Below, piece by piece: positions 12,001-23,151 of a stretch of DNA of 64,000 nucleotides; positions within the stretch are counted from its first letter, which is position 1; each line of letters opens with the position of its first letter. The translations under genes were made by a program, and so were the position numbers. The stretch comes from Siphonodentalium dalli (lineage: Eukaryota > Mollusca > Scaphopoda > Gadilida > Siphonodentaliidae): contig CP136064.1 of assembly GCA_032622095.1 (NCBI GenBank), positions 250,480,484 through 250,544,483 on the forward strand, read 5' to 3'. A model generated the notes under the pieces. That model did not search any database, was not told the DNA's origin, and saw only the letters and a list, made by a program, of their open reading frames with translations.

Positions 12001-15000
12001 GGTAACTCTTCAGGGAAAGGGCGGACCGAAGTTTTTATGCCCGTGGGCAGTAGTGCATATCGAGATGTGCATACGGTCTAATTTTCGATGCTCTGCTTCT
12101 TATAATTTCCGAGATAATAAAATGACATTTTTTCAAATAAAGGGAGATAACTCCTCGGGGAAAACGCGGACAATATTCGTTATGCGACGATGGCATACAA
12201 CTCTTTGATCCCAAGATACGTACCAAGTTTTAGTGTGCTACTCCTGGTACTTTTCGAGTAATAAGGGTTGCAAAAGTGTCCAGTATAATAATAATAATAA
12301 TGAAAAATAATCGAAAAAGGGCCATAACTCTGTCAAAATATATTGGACCAACATCCGGATAGCATTATTTTTAGTAGACCTTAGATGCCTACATTCGCTA
12401 GAGATTTCGCGGTCCTCCTCCCATTAGTTTCTCAGTATTTCCAATTAAACAGAAAACGGCCGCAGTAGAAAAACAATATACTTCCTTGGTTACACCATGG
12501 AAGTATAATAATAGGGCAAATCATGAGCTCAATAAATCGCAGTTAAGGGACGGAAAATATGAATTAGGATGATTATATCTTTCCCTTAACATGTGTGGGT
12601 TGATCTCAAGTGTTTGGGAGTGACCCCACCCCTGCCTCGAAATTGGGTGACGGGATTGGGAAATAGTCAAACCCGGCCCAAAATGCGAATTTTGAGAGCC
12701 CGTAACTCCGTTATTTTCCAATGGATTTAAAAATTGTTTTGAGTATTGTGATCAGCTACTTACATTGATTATTTTTTATAAATTTTGTCTGATTCAGAGA
12801 CGAATAACATTTTGTTTATTGGAAAGAATACGGGTCCACATTCAAAGTTTGAGGGCCCAAATCTCCGCCATTTTTTAACGGATTTACAATCTGTTTTCAG
12901 TTTTATGATCAACGTGTATGGTATATGTTATATATCAAGTTTCATATGATTCGGAGACGAAATAAATTTTGGTACCCCGGACCACCCCTCTCCTGACCCA
13001 CAACACTGAACCGACACTGGCAAAATTTGGCTCATCGCGTGCTCTCTTCAGACCGCACGCATTGGCGTATCAGTTGACATCCAAAGTTTGACATCTTCGG
13101 AGGAGATGTGATCACAAGCATATGGGGCCAAATTTGCATTGTTTGAAGGCCCACAACTCTGACATTTTTCAATGGATTTTCGAAATTCTTTCAGTTTCTA
13201 GATCGGTTGGCGGTATGGATGTTATATTCCAAGTTTCATCCGATTCTGAGAAGAATACAAAATTGGTACCCCGGACCACCCCTCCCCTGACCCACAACAC
13301 TGAACCGACATTGGCAAAATTTGGCCCATCGCGTGCTCTCTTCAGACCGCACGCACTGGGATATCAGACGACATCCAAAGTTCGACATCTTCGGAGGAGA
13401 TAGGGTCACAAGCACATGGGACCGACACTTGCAAACTTTGAGGGCCCGTAACTCTTGCATTTCTTCTCGGATTACAAAAATCCTTTCCGGTATGGGTTTG
13501 TTTTCGTTCAGGGAATCTACATACTTAAATAGATGAATGTCAATAATAAAAAAAAATTGCGAAAATATTGCCCCCACCCCAGTGTAAAAATATATGTCCA
13601 ACCCTGTCAAATTTTCTTCCTCGGACTAAGCTGACAACGGTCAACACGACTACAAAAACCAAATACAGTTATCTGGAATGATACGGGAGGACAACAGAGT
13701 ACAATAAAATAGAGGTTTGCCAACTATGGGCGGTAACTCTTCAGGGAAAGGGCGGACCGAAGTTTTTATGCCCGTGGGCAGTAGTGCATATCGAGATGTG
13801 CATACGGTCTAATTTTCGATGCTCTGCTTCTTATAATTTCCGAGATAATAAAATGACATTTTTTCAAATAAAGGGAGATAACTCCTCGGGGAAAACGCGG
13901 ACAATATTCGTTATGCGACGATGGCATACAACTCTTTGATCCCAAGATACGTACCAAGTTTTAGTGTGCTACTCCTGGTACTTTTCGAGTAATAAGGGTT
14001 GCAAAAGTGTCCAGTATAATAATAATAATAATGAAAAATAATCGAAAAAGGGCCATAACTCTGTCAAAATATATTGGACCAACATCCGGATAGCATTATT
14101 TTTAGTAGACCTTAGATGCCTACATTCGCTAGAGATTTCGCGGTCCTCCTCCCATTAGTTTCTCAGTATTTCCAATTAAACAGAAAACGGCCGCAGTAGA
14201 AAAACAATATACTTCCTTGGTTACACCATGGAAGTATAATAATAGGGCAAATCATGAGCTCAATAAATCGCAGTTAAGGGACGGAAAATATGAATTAGGA
14301 TGATTATATCTTTCCCTTAACATGTGTGGGTTGATCTCAAGTGTTTGGGAGTGACCCCACCCCTGCCTCGAAATTGGGTGACGGGATTGGGAAATAGTCA
14401 AACCCGGCCCAAAATGCGAATTTTGAGAGCCCGTAACTCCGTTATTTTCCAATGGATTTAAAAATTGTTTTGAGTATTGTGATCAGCTACTTACATTGAT
14501 TATTTTTTATAAATTTTGTCTGATTCAGAGACGAATAACATTTTGTTTATTGGAAAGAATACGGGTCCACATTCAAAGTTTGAGGGCCCAAATCTCCGCC
14601 ATTTTTTAACGGATTTACAATCTGTTTTCAGTTTTATGATCAACGTGTATGGTATATGTTATATATCAAGTTTCATATGATTCGGAGACGAAATAAATTT
14701 TGGTACCCCGGACCACCCCTCTCCTGACCCACAACACTGAACCGACACTGGCAAAATTTGGCTCATCGCGTGCTCTCTTCAGACCGCACGCATTGGCGTA
14801 TCAGTTGACATCCAAAGTTTGACATCTTCGGAGGAGATGTGATCACAAGCATATGGGGCCAAATTTGCATTGTTTGAAGGCCCACAACTCTGACATTTTT
14901 CAATGGATTTTCGAAATTCTTTCAGTTTCTAGATCGGTTGGCGGTATGGATGTTATATTCCAAGTTTCATCCGATTCTGAGAAGAATACAAAATTGGTAC

Positions 15001-15975
15001 CCCGGACCACCCCTCCCCTGACCCACAACACTGAACCGACATTGGCAAAATTTGGCCCATCGCGTGCTCTCTTCAGACCGCACGCACTGGGATATCAGAC
15101 GACATCCAAAGTTCGACATCTTCGGAGGAGATAGGGTCACAAGCACATGGGACCGACACTTGCAAACTTTGAGGGCCCGTAACTCTTGCATTTCTTCTCG
15201 GATTACAAAAATCCTTTCCGGTATGGGTTTGTTTTCGTTCAGGGAATCTACATACTTAAATAGATGAATGTCAATAATAAAAAAAAATTGCGAAAATATT
15301 GCCCCCACCCCAGTGTAAAAATATATGTCCAACCCTGTCAAATTTTCTTCCTCGGACTAAGCTGACAACGGTCAACACGACTACAAAAACCAAATACAGT
15401 TATCTGGAATGATACGGGAGGACAACAGAGTACAATAAAATAGAGGTTTGCCAACTATGGGCGGTAACTCTTCAGGGAAAGGGCGGACCGAAGTTTTTAT
15501 GCCCGTGGGCAGTAGTGCATATCGAGATGTGCATACGGTCTAATTTTCGATGCTCTGCTTCTTATAATTTCCGAGATAATAAAATGACATTTTTTCAAAT
15601 AAAGGGAGATAACTCCTCGGGGAAAACGCGGACAATATTCGTTATGCGACGATGGCATACAACTCTTTGATCCCAAGATACGTACCAAGTTTTAGTGTGC
15701 TACTCCTGGTACTTTTCGAGTAATAAGGGTTGCAAAAGTGTCCAGTATAATAATAATAATAATGAAAAATAATCGAAAAAGGGCCATAACTCTGTCAAAA
15801 TATATTGGACCAACATCCGGATAGCATTATTTTTAGTAGACCTTAGATGCCTACATTCGCTAGAGATTTCGCGGTCCTCCTCCCATTAGTTTCTCAGTAT
15901 TTCCAATTAAACAGAAAACGGCCGCAGTAGAAAAACAATATACTTCCTTGGTTACACCATGGAAGTATAATAATA
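3041..15975 (+). repeat. 1,731-bp satellite, about 7.5 head-to-tail copies
   Basis: The word 'ACTTGCAAACTTTGAGGGCC' recurs from 3041 and 4772 onward every 1,731 bases. Every reading frame inside the unit recurs at exactly this spacing with the same translation in each copy (for example the minus-strand 63-codon frame at 3380, 5111, 6842, 8573, 10304, 12035, 13766 and 15497). The array ends within 'GGAAGTATAATAATA' at 15975, after a partial eighth unit. I found no base difference between copies by eye. The short frames inside (60-124 codons) lack domains and overlap each other on both strands, so none is called as a gene. The unit is built of older modules that share 'GGGCCCRTAACTC'. Confidence 0.95.
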
Positions 15976-16832
15976 TAAAATAACTGGTGACTTCTTCAAA
16001 GTTCTTGTCCAGTTGTAGCCAAGTAAAATAACAGCGATGAATTTGGCTTGCAAGAATTTGTCGTCCGATTTCAATGCGTCGAAAATAGGTCACATGTCGC
16101 TGCATGTCTTGCTATATAATTTGCATTTTCTTTAAATTTCTGTCCACACCTGACCTATATTTGAAGATGTACGTTCATAACAACAATTTGTGTTCAAATG
16201 CAGTTGTTTGTAGCACAAGATGTGAATATGGGCGAGCGGACTTATTGTTGAACGGCCATCACACAATCGAAGAAGAGTGCTCGGTAATATATGAATATTC
16301 AGAAGGGCAAGGTAGTTTTCCAATATCACACCACTGTGTGCTTCCGAGCTTACATTCCGAGGAATCGACGGAAAGTACCGAGGTTTCCGATTGCCGGCAG
16401 CCAGTGAACTTGTGCAGTTTCCAATTTCGGAATTTCGTGACGTTTCACTGACAAAACAACAGGCTGTTATATCGCTCTCGTTGTCATATATTGCACACTT
16501 TTAAACGATAATTTGATGCTATATGTTGTTTATTATTAAAATAATTGAATGTGAATTTAGTTGTGAATTTATATATATAAAAAGACTACCAGTTTGGACA
16601 GATTGACCGTGGGGACTATTTTGTTTGTTCAGCGCGCATTGATTGACTACTAATTAGACTTGTCCTGCTATTGAATATTAATAAGGCTGTGTCACCATGG
16701 CTCCTGCATATTAATTAGATGGCGCGTAGCCTAATAAACTGTCAATTCTTCTAGTTTCTTCTAGTGAAATTTTGGATGAAATGTTCGTCTAATTCAGTTT
16801 TTAAAAACTGTTGGAAGCGGTGGATAAATAAA
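15976..16832. other. Right flank of the satellite, no supported gene
   Basis: Single-copy looking DNA. A 115-codon plus-strand frame at 16104-16451 has several Cys residues, but it has no clear splice acceptor or recognisable domain and stops at 16451. It could be a decayed exon, but I cannot support that. 'TTCTTCTAGT' is repeated near 16750. Confidence 0.35.
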
Positions 16833-16976
16833 ATATGTAGTTAGTGTCGTCTCTGAAACTGTTTATGTCCGCTCGGGGGATATGGCATCTATTGGGCTCG
16901 GCAGAGCCTCGCCTAATAGATGCTCAAATCCCCATCACGGACATAAACAGTTTCAGAGACGACACTAACTACATAT
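16833..16976. repeat. Hairpin element (~65-bp arms)
   Basis: The left arm begins 'ATGTAGTTAGTGTCGTCTCT' and the right arm ends with its reverse complement. The arms are nearly perfect and the centre is GC-rich ('GGGCTCGGCAGAGCCTCGCC'). It is followed at once by a TA dinucleotide run (about 16978-17002). A foldback MITE is the simplest reading. Confidence 0.75.
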
Positions 16977-17007
16977 TCTATATATATATATATATATATA
17001 TAGACTA

Positions 17008-17150
17008 TCTCCAACGAGTTATGTTGGGATATAAGATTTTATGAAACGAGATAAATAAATTGATTCACAACGAGTCGTATAGGCGAGTTGTGAATCAAAT
17101 TTATCAAACGAGTTTCATAAAATCTTATATCCCGACATAACGAGTTGAAG
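17008..17150. repeat. Second hairpin element beside the TA run
   Basis: Left arm 'CAACGAGTTATGTTGGGATA' and onward; right arm 'TATCCCGACATAACGAGTTG'. The inner part pairs 'TTGATTCACAACGAGT' with its partner around a short loop near 17077. Arms are ~65 bp with few mismatches. Confidence 0.75.
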
Positions 17151-17696
17151 ATCTCCGGTACAGAAATGTGAATTTAATTGAGTTTTAACGGCATTTTAGA
17201 GTTAACGCAACAATCTAACAATGAGCCCGTCTATCCGCGAGTTACATTGACCCATCTTTAATGATGCGTTTGAAATTAAATTACGTGCCTCGACAAATAT
17301 ATTCTTGAAATGAAACTACTTGAATGAATGAATCATCTCATCGATTGATCGATTATTTATTGTTTCTTTATTGTCGTGATTGGATTCTGTTCATTCATGG
17401 ATTTAGGCCTAAATGCCCAAGCAAGTTCGATTTTCGGAATGCGGAAGTGATTTTTGTTTTTTATATATATGGGGTATATCTCGTCTGAACTTTCTGTATA
17501 TTTTCTGGAATATATAAACTAATAATTATTACTCCCGAGAGACCAGTCAACGCAAGTTTTTGTCACTCGGAAATAATAGTTTTCGCAAGTTATTTTCAAC
17601 GATATATGGGACATAGCATTTTTATAACACTACAGTATAACCTATTTTATAACACTTATAGTATTTTTAGCTCGAATAATTTCGTTTAAAACACTA
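17151..17696. other. AT-rich intergenic stretch
   Basis: No frame, RNA gene or repeat was recognised here, apart from a short near-repeat of 'TATTTTATAACACT' around 17619-17660. Confidence 0.4.
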
Positions 17697-17700
17697 TTAA

Positions 17701-18194
17701 CCCTCTATATACTAAAGCATCATTGATGAGTAGTTATCCCATAGGAAATGTTCAGATAATATTTTCAACAAACTACCACAGAACTTATTATCTAAACATT
17801 TCCCTCAATAAATAGGTCTCCTTCAGCACTTTTATTTATCTGTCGTCTGCTTTTATTTTCATTCCTATGTACACTTTTGTCAGAATAGTTTATTACTCCG
17901 TCCATTACTTATGGAACTGGAGGATACCACATATATAATGAATTACAAAACAAAGCTACATGTAAAATTATATATACTTAGTTGCCCAAACAAAAATGGT
18001 GAATATGGATTTGAAGTAGTATTAATAGATCGCATACAGATGGATAACAGCCAAATGGTTTCGTATCGGCGGTTTTGTCCGATGAGTGAGTGAATGAGTT
18101 TGTGGATGTACATGTATGTACATATAAGTTCTCAAACTGATGCAGTATTTAAGATTTCAACTTGGCTGGGAGAATCCATTTAGTATAGAAAGGG
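17701..18194. mobile_element. piggyBac-like non-autonomous element (MITE)
   Basis: The element starts 'CCCTCTATATACTAAAG' directly after TTAA (17697-17700) and ends 'TTTAGTATAGAAAGGG' directly before TTAA (18195-18198). The ends are imperfect inverted repeats (CCCTCTATATACTAAA against CCCTTTCTATACTAAA). TTAA target duplication plus CCC/GGG ends is the known signature of the piggyBac superfamily. The interior has only a 60-codon frame and no transposase, so movement would need a protein supplied elsewhere. Relatives lie at 40752-40975, 43243-43365 and 51215-51394. Confidence 0.75.
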
Positions 18195-18273
18195 TTAAAT
18201 GATATACGTGTGACATCAGCTGTTCATGCGATGTCTATATTCCCGCGAAATAGTTTTGTTCGGTGGATAATAA

Positions 18274-18714
18274 CGCTAAATTGGTCAACCTCACCGTGTT
18301 TTGTGATAGTTACCCAGGTTCTCGAAATGGTGATACATTTGTAAAGTTACCCAGGTTGGAGAGAATTGTAATAAAGTTATCCAGGTTAAGAAAATCTCAC
18401 AAAATCAACGCGATTTGAGCAACTGAGGGGAATACTGTTCAGTGTTGCCAAATTATCATCTTCTTCTTCTTCTGTATATATATACAGTGCAAATTCCTGC
18501 AGATATCTTTCTGTCCGAACATTATCCAAGTAATAGCCCTCATTATGCATAAATTAAGAAATATTAGTATTGGAGGTGGTCATTTTTTAGCGTATATGAA
18601 TATTTTATTGCTAAACATCAAATGTTATTAACCTGGGTAACTTTCTCACAATTCAACCCAACCTTTGTAACTTTATCACAATTTCAAAAAACGGTGAGGG
18701 CGACCAATTCAGCG
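18274..18714. mobile_element. Foldback MITE with CGCTRAATTGGTC ends
   Basis: The left end 'CGCTAAATTGGTCAACCTCA' is mirrored at the right by the reverse complement of 'CGCTGAATTGGTCGCCCTCA'. Inside the arms, 'AGTTACCCAGGTT' recurs three times on the left and is mirrored on the right ('AACCTGGGTAACTT'). It has no coding capacity. Confidence 0.7.
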
Positions 18715-18736
18715 ACAATATCCTGATCGACAATGA

Positions 18737-18982
18737 CCTTGAAATAGTGTGTCTGTCATTTGCAGAATGAGGTCCCCATAGGGTGAATTTAGTGATGCTA
18801 TCCAGCATGGCGGGCTATCATCACCAAATTCACCCTCTGGAAACCTCATTCTGCTTACACTTCAGCAGAATGAGGTCCACAGAAGGTGAATTTAGTGATG
18901 CTAGCCGGCTATGCAGGGTAGCATCACTAAATTCACCCTCTGGTGACCTCATTCTGCAAATGACAGACACATTATTTCAAGG
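18737..18982. mobile_element. Palindrome holding two hairpins, next to an exon
   Basis: The outer arms 'CCTTGAAATAGTGTGTCTGT' and 'ACAGACACATTATTTCAAGG' enclose two successive hairpins (about 18765-18857 and 18866-18957). Both have 'GCAGAATGAGGTC' ends and 'GGTGAATTTAGTGATGCTA' stems. 'GATCGACAATGRCC' lies just outside both ends (18726 and 18988), which looks like a target duplication. The element stops ~55 bp before the acceptor of the exon at 19037. Confidence 0.75.
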
Positions 18983-19036
18983 CTTGGATCGACAATGGCC
19001 TCTTCATTGTAGCTAAATGTTGGTTCAGTGTGCCAG

Positions 19037-19285
19037 CCAGAGACTCATCTCCTTCCGTCTATGCCAAAGTGGAAGAGGTAGAACCAGTGAGTGTAGAGAA
19101 ATGCCACACACTCTGTTACTCAGAATCCGGTAATGTCACAGACCTACAATGCTGGGGCATCACATACGACGTCTTCAACTATACATGTCGCATGTACTAC
19201 TCCAGAAATCCTTTCTTCTTCGATGACTGCAGCAACAGAATGCCAACGCCATTCAATCACCTCTACATGAAACGATGTTATAAAG
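19037..19285 (+). CDS. PAN/Apple-like extracellular exon of a membrane protein gene (plus strand)
   Basis: An 83-codon exon bounded by 'TGTGCCAG' and a 'AAAG|GTTAGC' donor, phase 1 at both ends. It encodes a small Cys-rich module: Cys-x3-Cys (EKCHTLCYSES), then x11-Cys, x11-Cys, x13-Cys and a last Cys in 'YMKRCYKG'. The C-x3-C, x11-C core and the aromatic-rich strand 'CWGITYDVFNYTC' match the PAN/Apple-like exons of the minus-strand gene at 42477 and 59060, and the length (249 nt) equals the latter. PAN/Apple modules bind proteins or sugars outside the cell. The first two Cys of the paralogous exons are absent. The acceptor choice is mine: a second AG at 19028 would give another phase. The donor is weak. 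Upstream exons were not found. Confidence 0.65.
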
Positions 19286-19413
19286 GTTAGCATATTAATA
19301 GTCGTACCCACGTTGGGAATAACATTTATTGGACTTTAAAATTTAGTAGATAATTTGACACATATATATACCCAACCCATTTACGGATATAAGACCCTCC
19401 GCCCACAACACTC

Positions 19414-20035
19414 GATAAAAGTTTCGAGATTGTGATGCAAGCTGTGTTCTGTATTTATTCTACACCATTGTGTCTTATAAGTTCAATCCATAACTGTAAA
19501 CTGGTGGTATACAACATTATGGATTCAATGACTGGAGTTCCATTGAATAGACATACAGAACACAACGCGCATCTTAATCGAGAATCTTTGATCAAATAAG
19601 TTCCGGATTGTGTAAGGATATATTTCGCGAGAGCGCAGCTCCAGCGAAATGTAACTATGCGCCGCCCGCAACTAGTTCGATAAAAGATTCGAGATAACGA
19701 TGCAAGTTGGGTTCTGTATTTATTCTACACCATTGTGTCTTATAAGTTCAATCCATAACTGTAAACTGGTGGTATACAACATTATGGATTCAATGGCTGG
19801 AGTTCCATTGAATAGACATACAGAACACAACGCGCATCTTAATCGAGAATCTTTGATCAAATAAGTTCCGGATTGTGTAAGGATATATTTCGCGAGAGCG
19901 CAGCTCCAGCGAAATGTAACTATGCGCCGCCCGCAACTAGTTCGATAAAAGATTCGAGATAACGATGCAAGTTGGGTTCTGTATTTATTCTACACAGTTG
20001 TGTCAGATAAAATCAATCCATGACTGTCGTTTCAT
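19414..20035. repeat. 265-bp tandem repeat (2.3 copies) made of a hairpin element
   Basis: 'GATAAAAG.TTCGAGAT' starts at 19414, 19679 and 19944, a spacing of exactly 265. Within a unit the left part ('AAAGATTCGAGATAACGATG' to 'TTCTGTAT') pairs with 'ATACAGAACACAACGCGCAT' to 'GAATCTTTGATC', so each unit carries a ~180-bp foldback. The third copy is partial and decays after about 20035. It lies in the intron after the exon at 19037. Confidence 0.8.
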
Positions 20036-20746
20036 TGATACTATTGCTACCTGTATTGTGATTTAAGTTTGATAAATAAAACGTAATGATCGGTTTATCA
20101 CCCGAAGCGGACCGTCGAATTAATGTACGTCATCTTTCTTGGCCACAAAATGACATAGCCAGAACACTCCCGTGTAACAAATTTGAAACCTAATTCCAAA
20201 TCTGACTTCCATCACAAATCTACAAACATTATATTGAGTTTTCATGGAAATACGGAATGGATTGTGCGAATGGAATTTGAGATAACCAGATATCGATAGA
20301 GATTGTTTTATTATGGGAATCCTTCTGAAAGCGAGACGAGCCAGGGATGTGCTAAAATGGAAAGTTAAATATCGCAATTCGGCTGTTTACGTTTACTTTA
20401 AACATATTTTATTTGTAATAATACAAAGTGGATTGGGGCACAAGTTACATAACTTAATGAGCCCCTCTCCAGTATACATTGTTACAAAATTACATAATTG
20501 ACAAAGTGGCACAATAAGTAACTTATTTACAGCTGTGTAGAATGTGAGAGAATGGTGACTGATGAAGGATGATCTTGCGGATCGTTAGGAAAGGATGATG
20601 TAAGGTGGTGGGGTGCCAACGTCAATTGTGTTTATTTAAAACATTGTTATGGCCGAGCAAGTACCAGGTCGAAAAAAGCAATAAACAACAATAAACATAT
20701 TTATGTCCTACTTATTAATTAAGTTAATATCATTTGTCAGAAATGT
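20036..20746. other. Intronic DNA, nothing recognised
   Basis: No domain, RNA gene or repeat was seen. Frames of 62-85 codons overlap on both strands without homology that I can see. The stretch lies in the intron between the exons at 19037 and 21413. Confidence 0.4.
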
Positions 20747-21105
20747 TTAGTGTCCGTAATAAAATGTTGTACTATTTTGAACAATTTCACTTTTTGTTTT
20801 ATATCTATTGTTTTGGATGCCAGAAAGTAAATCATTCATATGTGTTAATTTGAGTCCTTCTCTGTGTAGCGAATGATACATTTCTATTCGTTCTGATTGG
20901 TACAGGAACACATGAAAAGGTAATGATATGCATCTTCGCATTGGTTGCCGCATGAGAAACGTGGGCTGTCAGATATGCAGTTTTGGAATTTATCAGACTT
21001 TAGATCACTGCAGTAGTTCCGTAATTTTGCGTGAAGTACGTTACATTTCATGCGTCCCGTGTAGAAATAGCTGTTTACGTGCTGGTGTTGATTGTCTAAG
21101 ACATT
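20747..21105 (-). pseudogene. LINE reverse transcriptase C-terminal remnant
   Basis: Reading the minus strand from 21105, the frame gives the block after the RT domain of a non-LTR retrotransposon: 'FYTGRMKCNVLHAKLRNYC', then 'SPRFSCGNQCEDAYHYLFMC' with the CxCG-type zinc motif and the E-D-A-Y-H-Y-L-F-x-C signature. A stop at 20884-20886 ends this frame. The continuation ('QSERIEMYHSLHREGLKLT' and on to 20747) is in another frame, so there is a frameshift. The 5' part is missing, as is normal for 5'-truncated LINEs. It sits antisense in an intron of the plus-strand gene. Confidence 0.75.
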
Positions 21106-21412
21106 TTATTATACATGCCTAAATTGCATGACTTTGCAAAGTTATTCTCTGTTATAATTATGGTAAAACAAGGTGATGCACGTATCTAACGACCGTTACA
21201 GTTTGGTCCCATAATATATGCTTTTAACCCGAAGTTGATGATGTCTTTTATATATAGTGTATATTTTTGTACTATTATTTATACATAAATACCTCGCGAT
21301 ACATAATTATGAAGCAATGAATACTCAAACCGAGTCAGTGCCTCAATATATCTGATAGATATGTTTATGAGAATAAACTGATTTCTTCCACTATAATCTT
21401 TTTGTTCTCCAG

Positions 21413-21475
21413 TCAGCACGCTTTCTGGTGGTACGGAAACGCCAGCGGATGATTCTGCAACATCATGTAATCATG
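21413..21475 (+). CDS. 63-nt linker exon of the plus-strand gene
   Basis: It is flanked by a pyrimidine-rich acceptor ('TTTTTGTTCTCCAG') and a strong donor ('CATG|GTAAGT'). The length is 21 codons, phase 1-1, so it joins in frame with 19285 (AAA G|TC) and 23152 (CAT G|AT). It encodes a Ser/Thr/Gly-rich linker ending in 'SATSCNH'. No domain; it probably separates the PAN-like module from the stalk. The minus-strand paralogue does not need an equivalent to stay in frame, so this exon may be optional. Confidence 0.65.
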
Positions 21476-22086
21476 GTAAGTCTCGTGTTAATCTGTATCC
21501 TGTTTACCTCAAAATTTTACCATACGTCATGCCGCATATGGGCAGAGCACGTATGTTTATCACTCAACATTTCCACCAAACCAACACAGCCTATGTAAAC
21601 ATAAGCTCAGAGTCACCCTGACATACTGAGTCTATCGTAGTCTCGTCGAAATGTCATTTCACGGAAGCTTCCCCGAAATTGCGTCGCATCGCGTTATGTT
21701 CATCGCTTCGGTTCGATACTTATATTTTGGAGCTATTAATTTTGAGTTCTCATTGACGTTATATATACTAACGTGGAATCCTGCTGTTCTGGAAATAGAA
21801 AGTCTACGACATGAAATCAGACACATTATTTATATGTGGGTCTGTAGTTAACTTAGACAGGCCGAAGTCAACAAAAAACCTGATTTGGCCACGCCCAACT
21901 TGATGTCGCGTATCAGGCGATGCACCGCTTGTACTTTTAAAAAGTTGTTTAATTTCTTAAAATTATTTTGCTGGTGTGTTTATTGTTATGAATAGTGACT
22001 GTTACCTCTATTGTTTATGTTTTCGTCGTCCAACATCGAGATAGTAAAAGAGCGATAGCTGGGCCGCATGCATCGAGACGAGTTAG

Positions 22087-22853
22087 TGTACCTTCAGATG
22101 ACCACGATACAATCGGGCCCGACGAGATCGTGGATAGTTTGTTCAGACGATTGCGATGTCACGTGCATTATTCTATCGTAGGTTGTTCTAAAGCATGTGA
22201 TTGACTACCCTAGGACCATTTCCAGCTACGATTTTTACGTACACATGGCTGCGATTACGTCGCAAATGGAGGTAACCAAGGATACGCCACGATATCGCAT
22301 CTAAAATCAAACACTGTCTGATATTATTTTTTGTTCTACGATTTAGACGTGAGCATGCGCACTCCATCTTCCTGTTACTTCCCACGACGGAAATCCTTCC
22401 ACTTACGATTGAATCGTGGTCGCCTGAAGGTACACTTAGGCTACGTTCATACGCTGGCAAGTTTGCACGGTATGTTTTTGCGGGCATTTCGTCATAGAAA
22501 ACCACATGGTGCCAGAATATGAACGGAACCGTGCACATAACATGTATCTTTACCAAAGTGAAAGACACGAGAAGTAACATTTATCTAATTCCACTTGTAA
22601 CAGTGCTATTGAAATTGCCTTCAAATACCTGTATGATTTATTCTTGCGAGATAATTGCATGATATTTACAGGCAAATTCCGGTAGCATCGTTACTGGTGG
22701 AACTACAGAGATTTTACTTCGCACGTAGTTAGCTGTGGCACAGATGTACTTTATGTGCTTTTTTCCGTTCATATTATGGCACCATATCGTTTTCTACGAC
22801 AAAATGCCTGCAAACCATACCGTGCAAACTTGCCAGTGTATGAACGTACCCTT
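22087..22853. mobile_element. Two interleaved inverted repeats (foldback element)
   Basis: 'GTGTACCTTCAGATGACCAC' near 22087 is mirrored by 'GTGGTCGCCTGAAGGTACAC' near 22416. The following stretch 'GGCTACGTTCATACGCTGGC' (22439 onward) to 'TGAACGGAA' is mirrored at about 22765-22852 ('TTCCGTTCATATTATGGCAC' to 'GTATGAACGTACC'). The open frames here (130 and 63 codons) follow the mirrored arms and are by-products. It lies in the intron before the terminal exon at 23152. Confidence 0.7.
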
Positions 22854-23151
22854 AAAGTTTACAACTCAGTCCAACTAATAATTATTAGTTTTGTTTAATG
22901 GTCATCGTGACTAGGGAATCTGAGCATGGGAAAACTGTTTTAACTATGCAATTTTAGTAAACAACCCAAGTGTTTAGTCAGTGCTTTAGGGGTGATATCA
23001 CAACCAATTATCTGTACCAAACAGTGCCAGTAGAAACAAGTTCTGACTTCTAAATTCATCGCTAAAATATTATTTATTCTGATACGGAATTGTAACCGTT
23101 ATTGTCGTCATTAACATCGCTGTAAGTGAGACTTTCAATGTATACATATAG

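Noticed and set aside
3041-15975. Repeated frames of 60-124 codons on both strands in the satellite
   Set aside because: They overlap each other, lack domains, and recur only because the DNA repeats. Identity between copies follows from the DNA being identical, so it is not evidence of coding.
16104-16451. Cys-containing 115-codon frame that might be an upstream exon of the plus-strand gene
   Set aside because: No convincing acceptor or donor, and the Cys pattern does not match the PAN-like or lectin exons.
22188-22580. 130-codon minus-strand frame
   Set aside because: It runs through the mirrored arms of a foldback element and has no recognisable domain.
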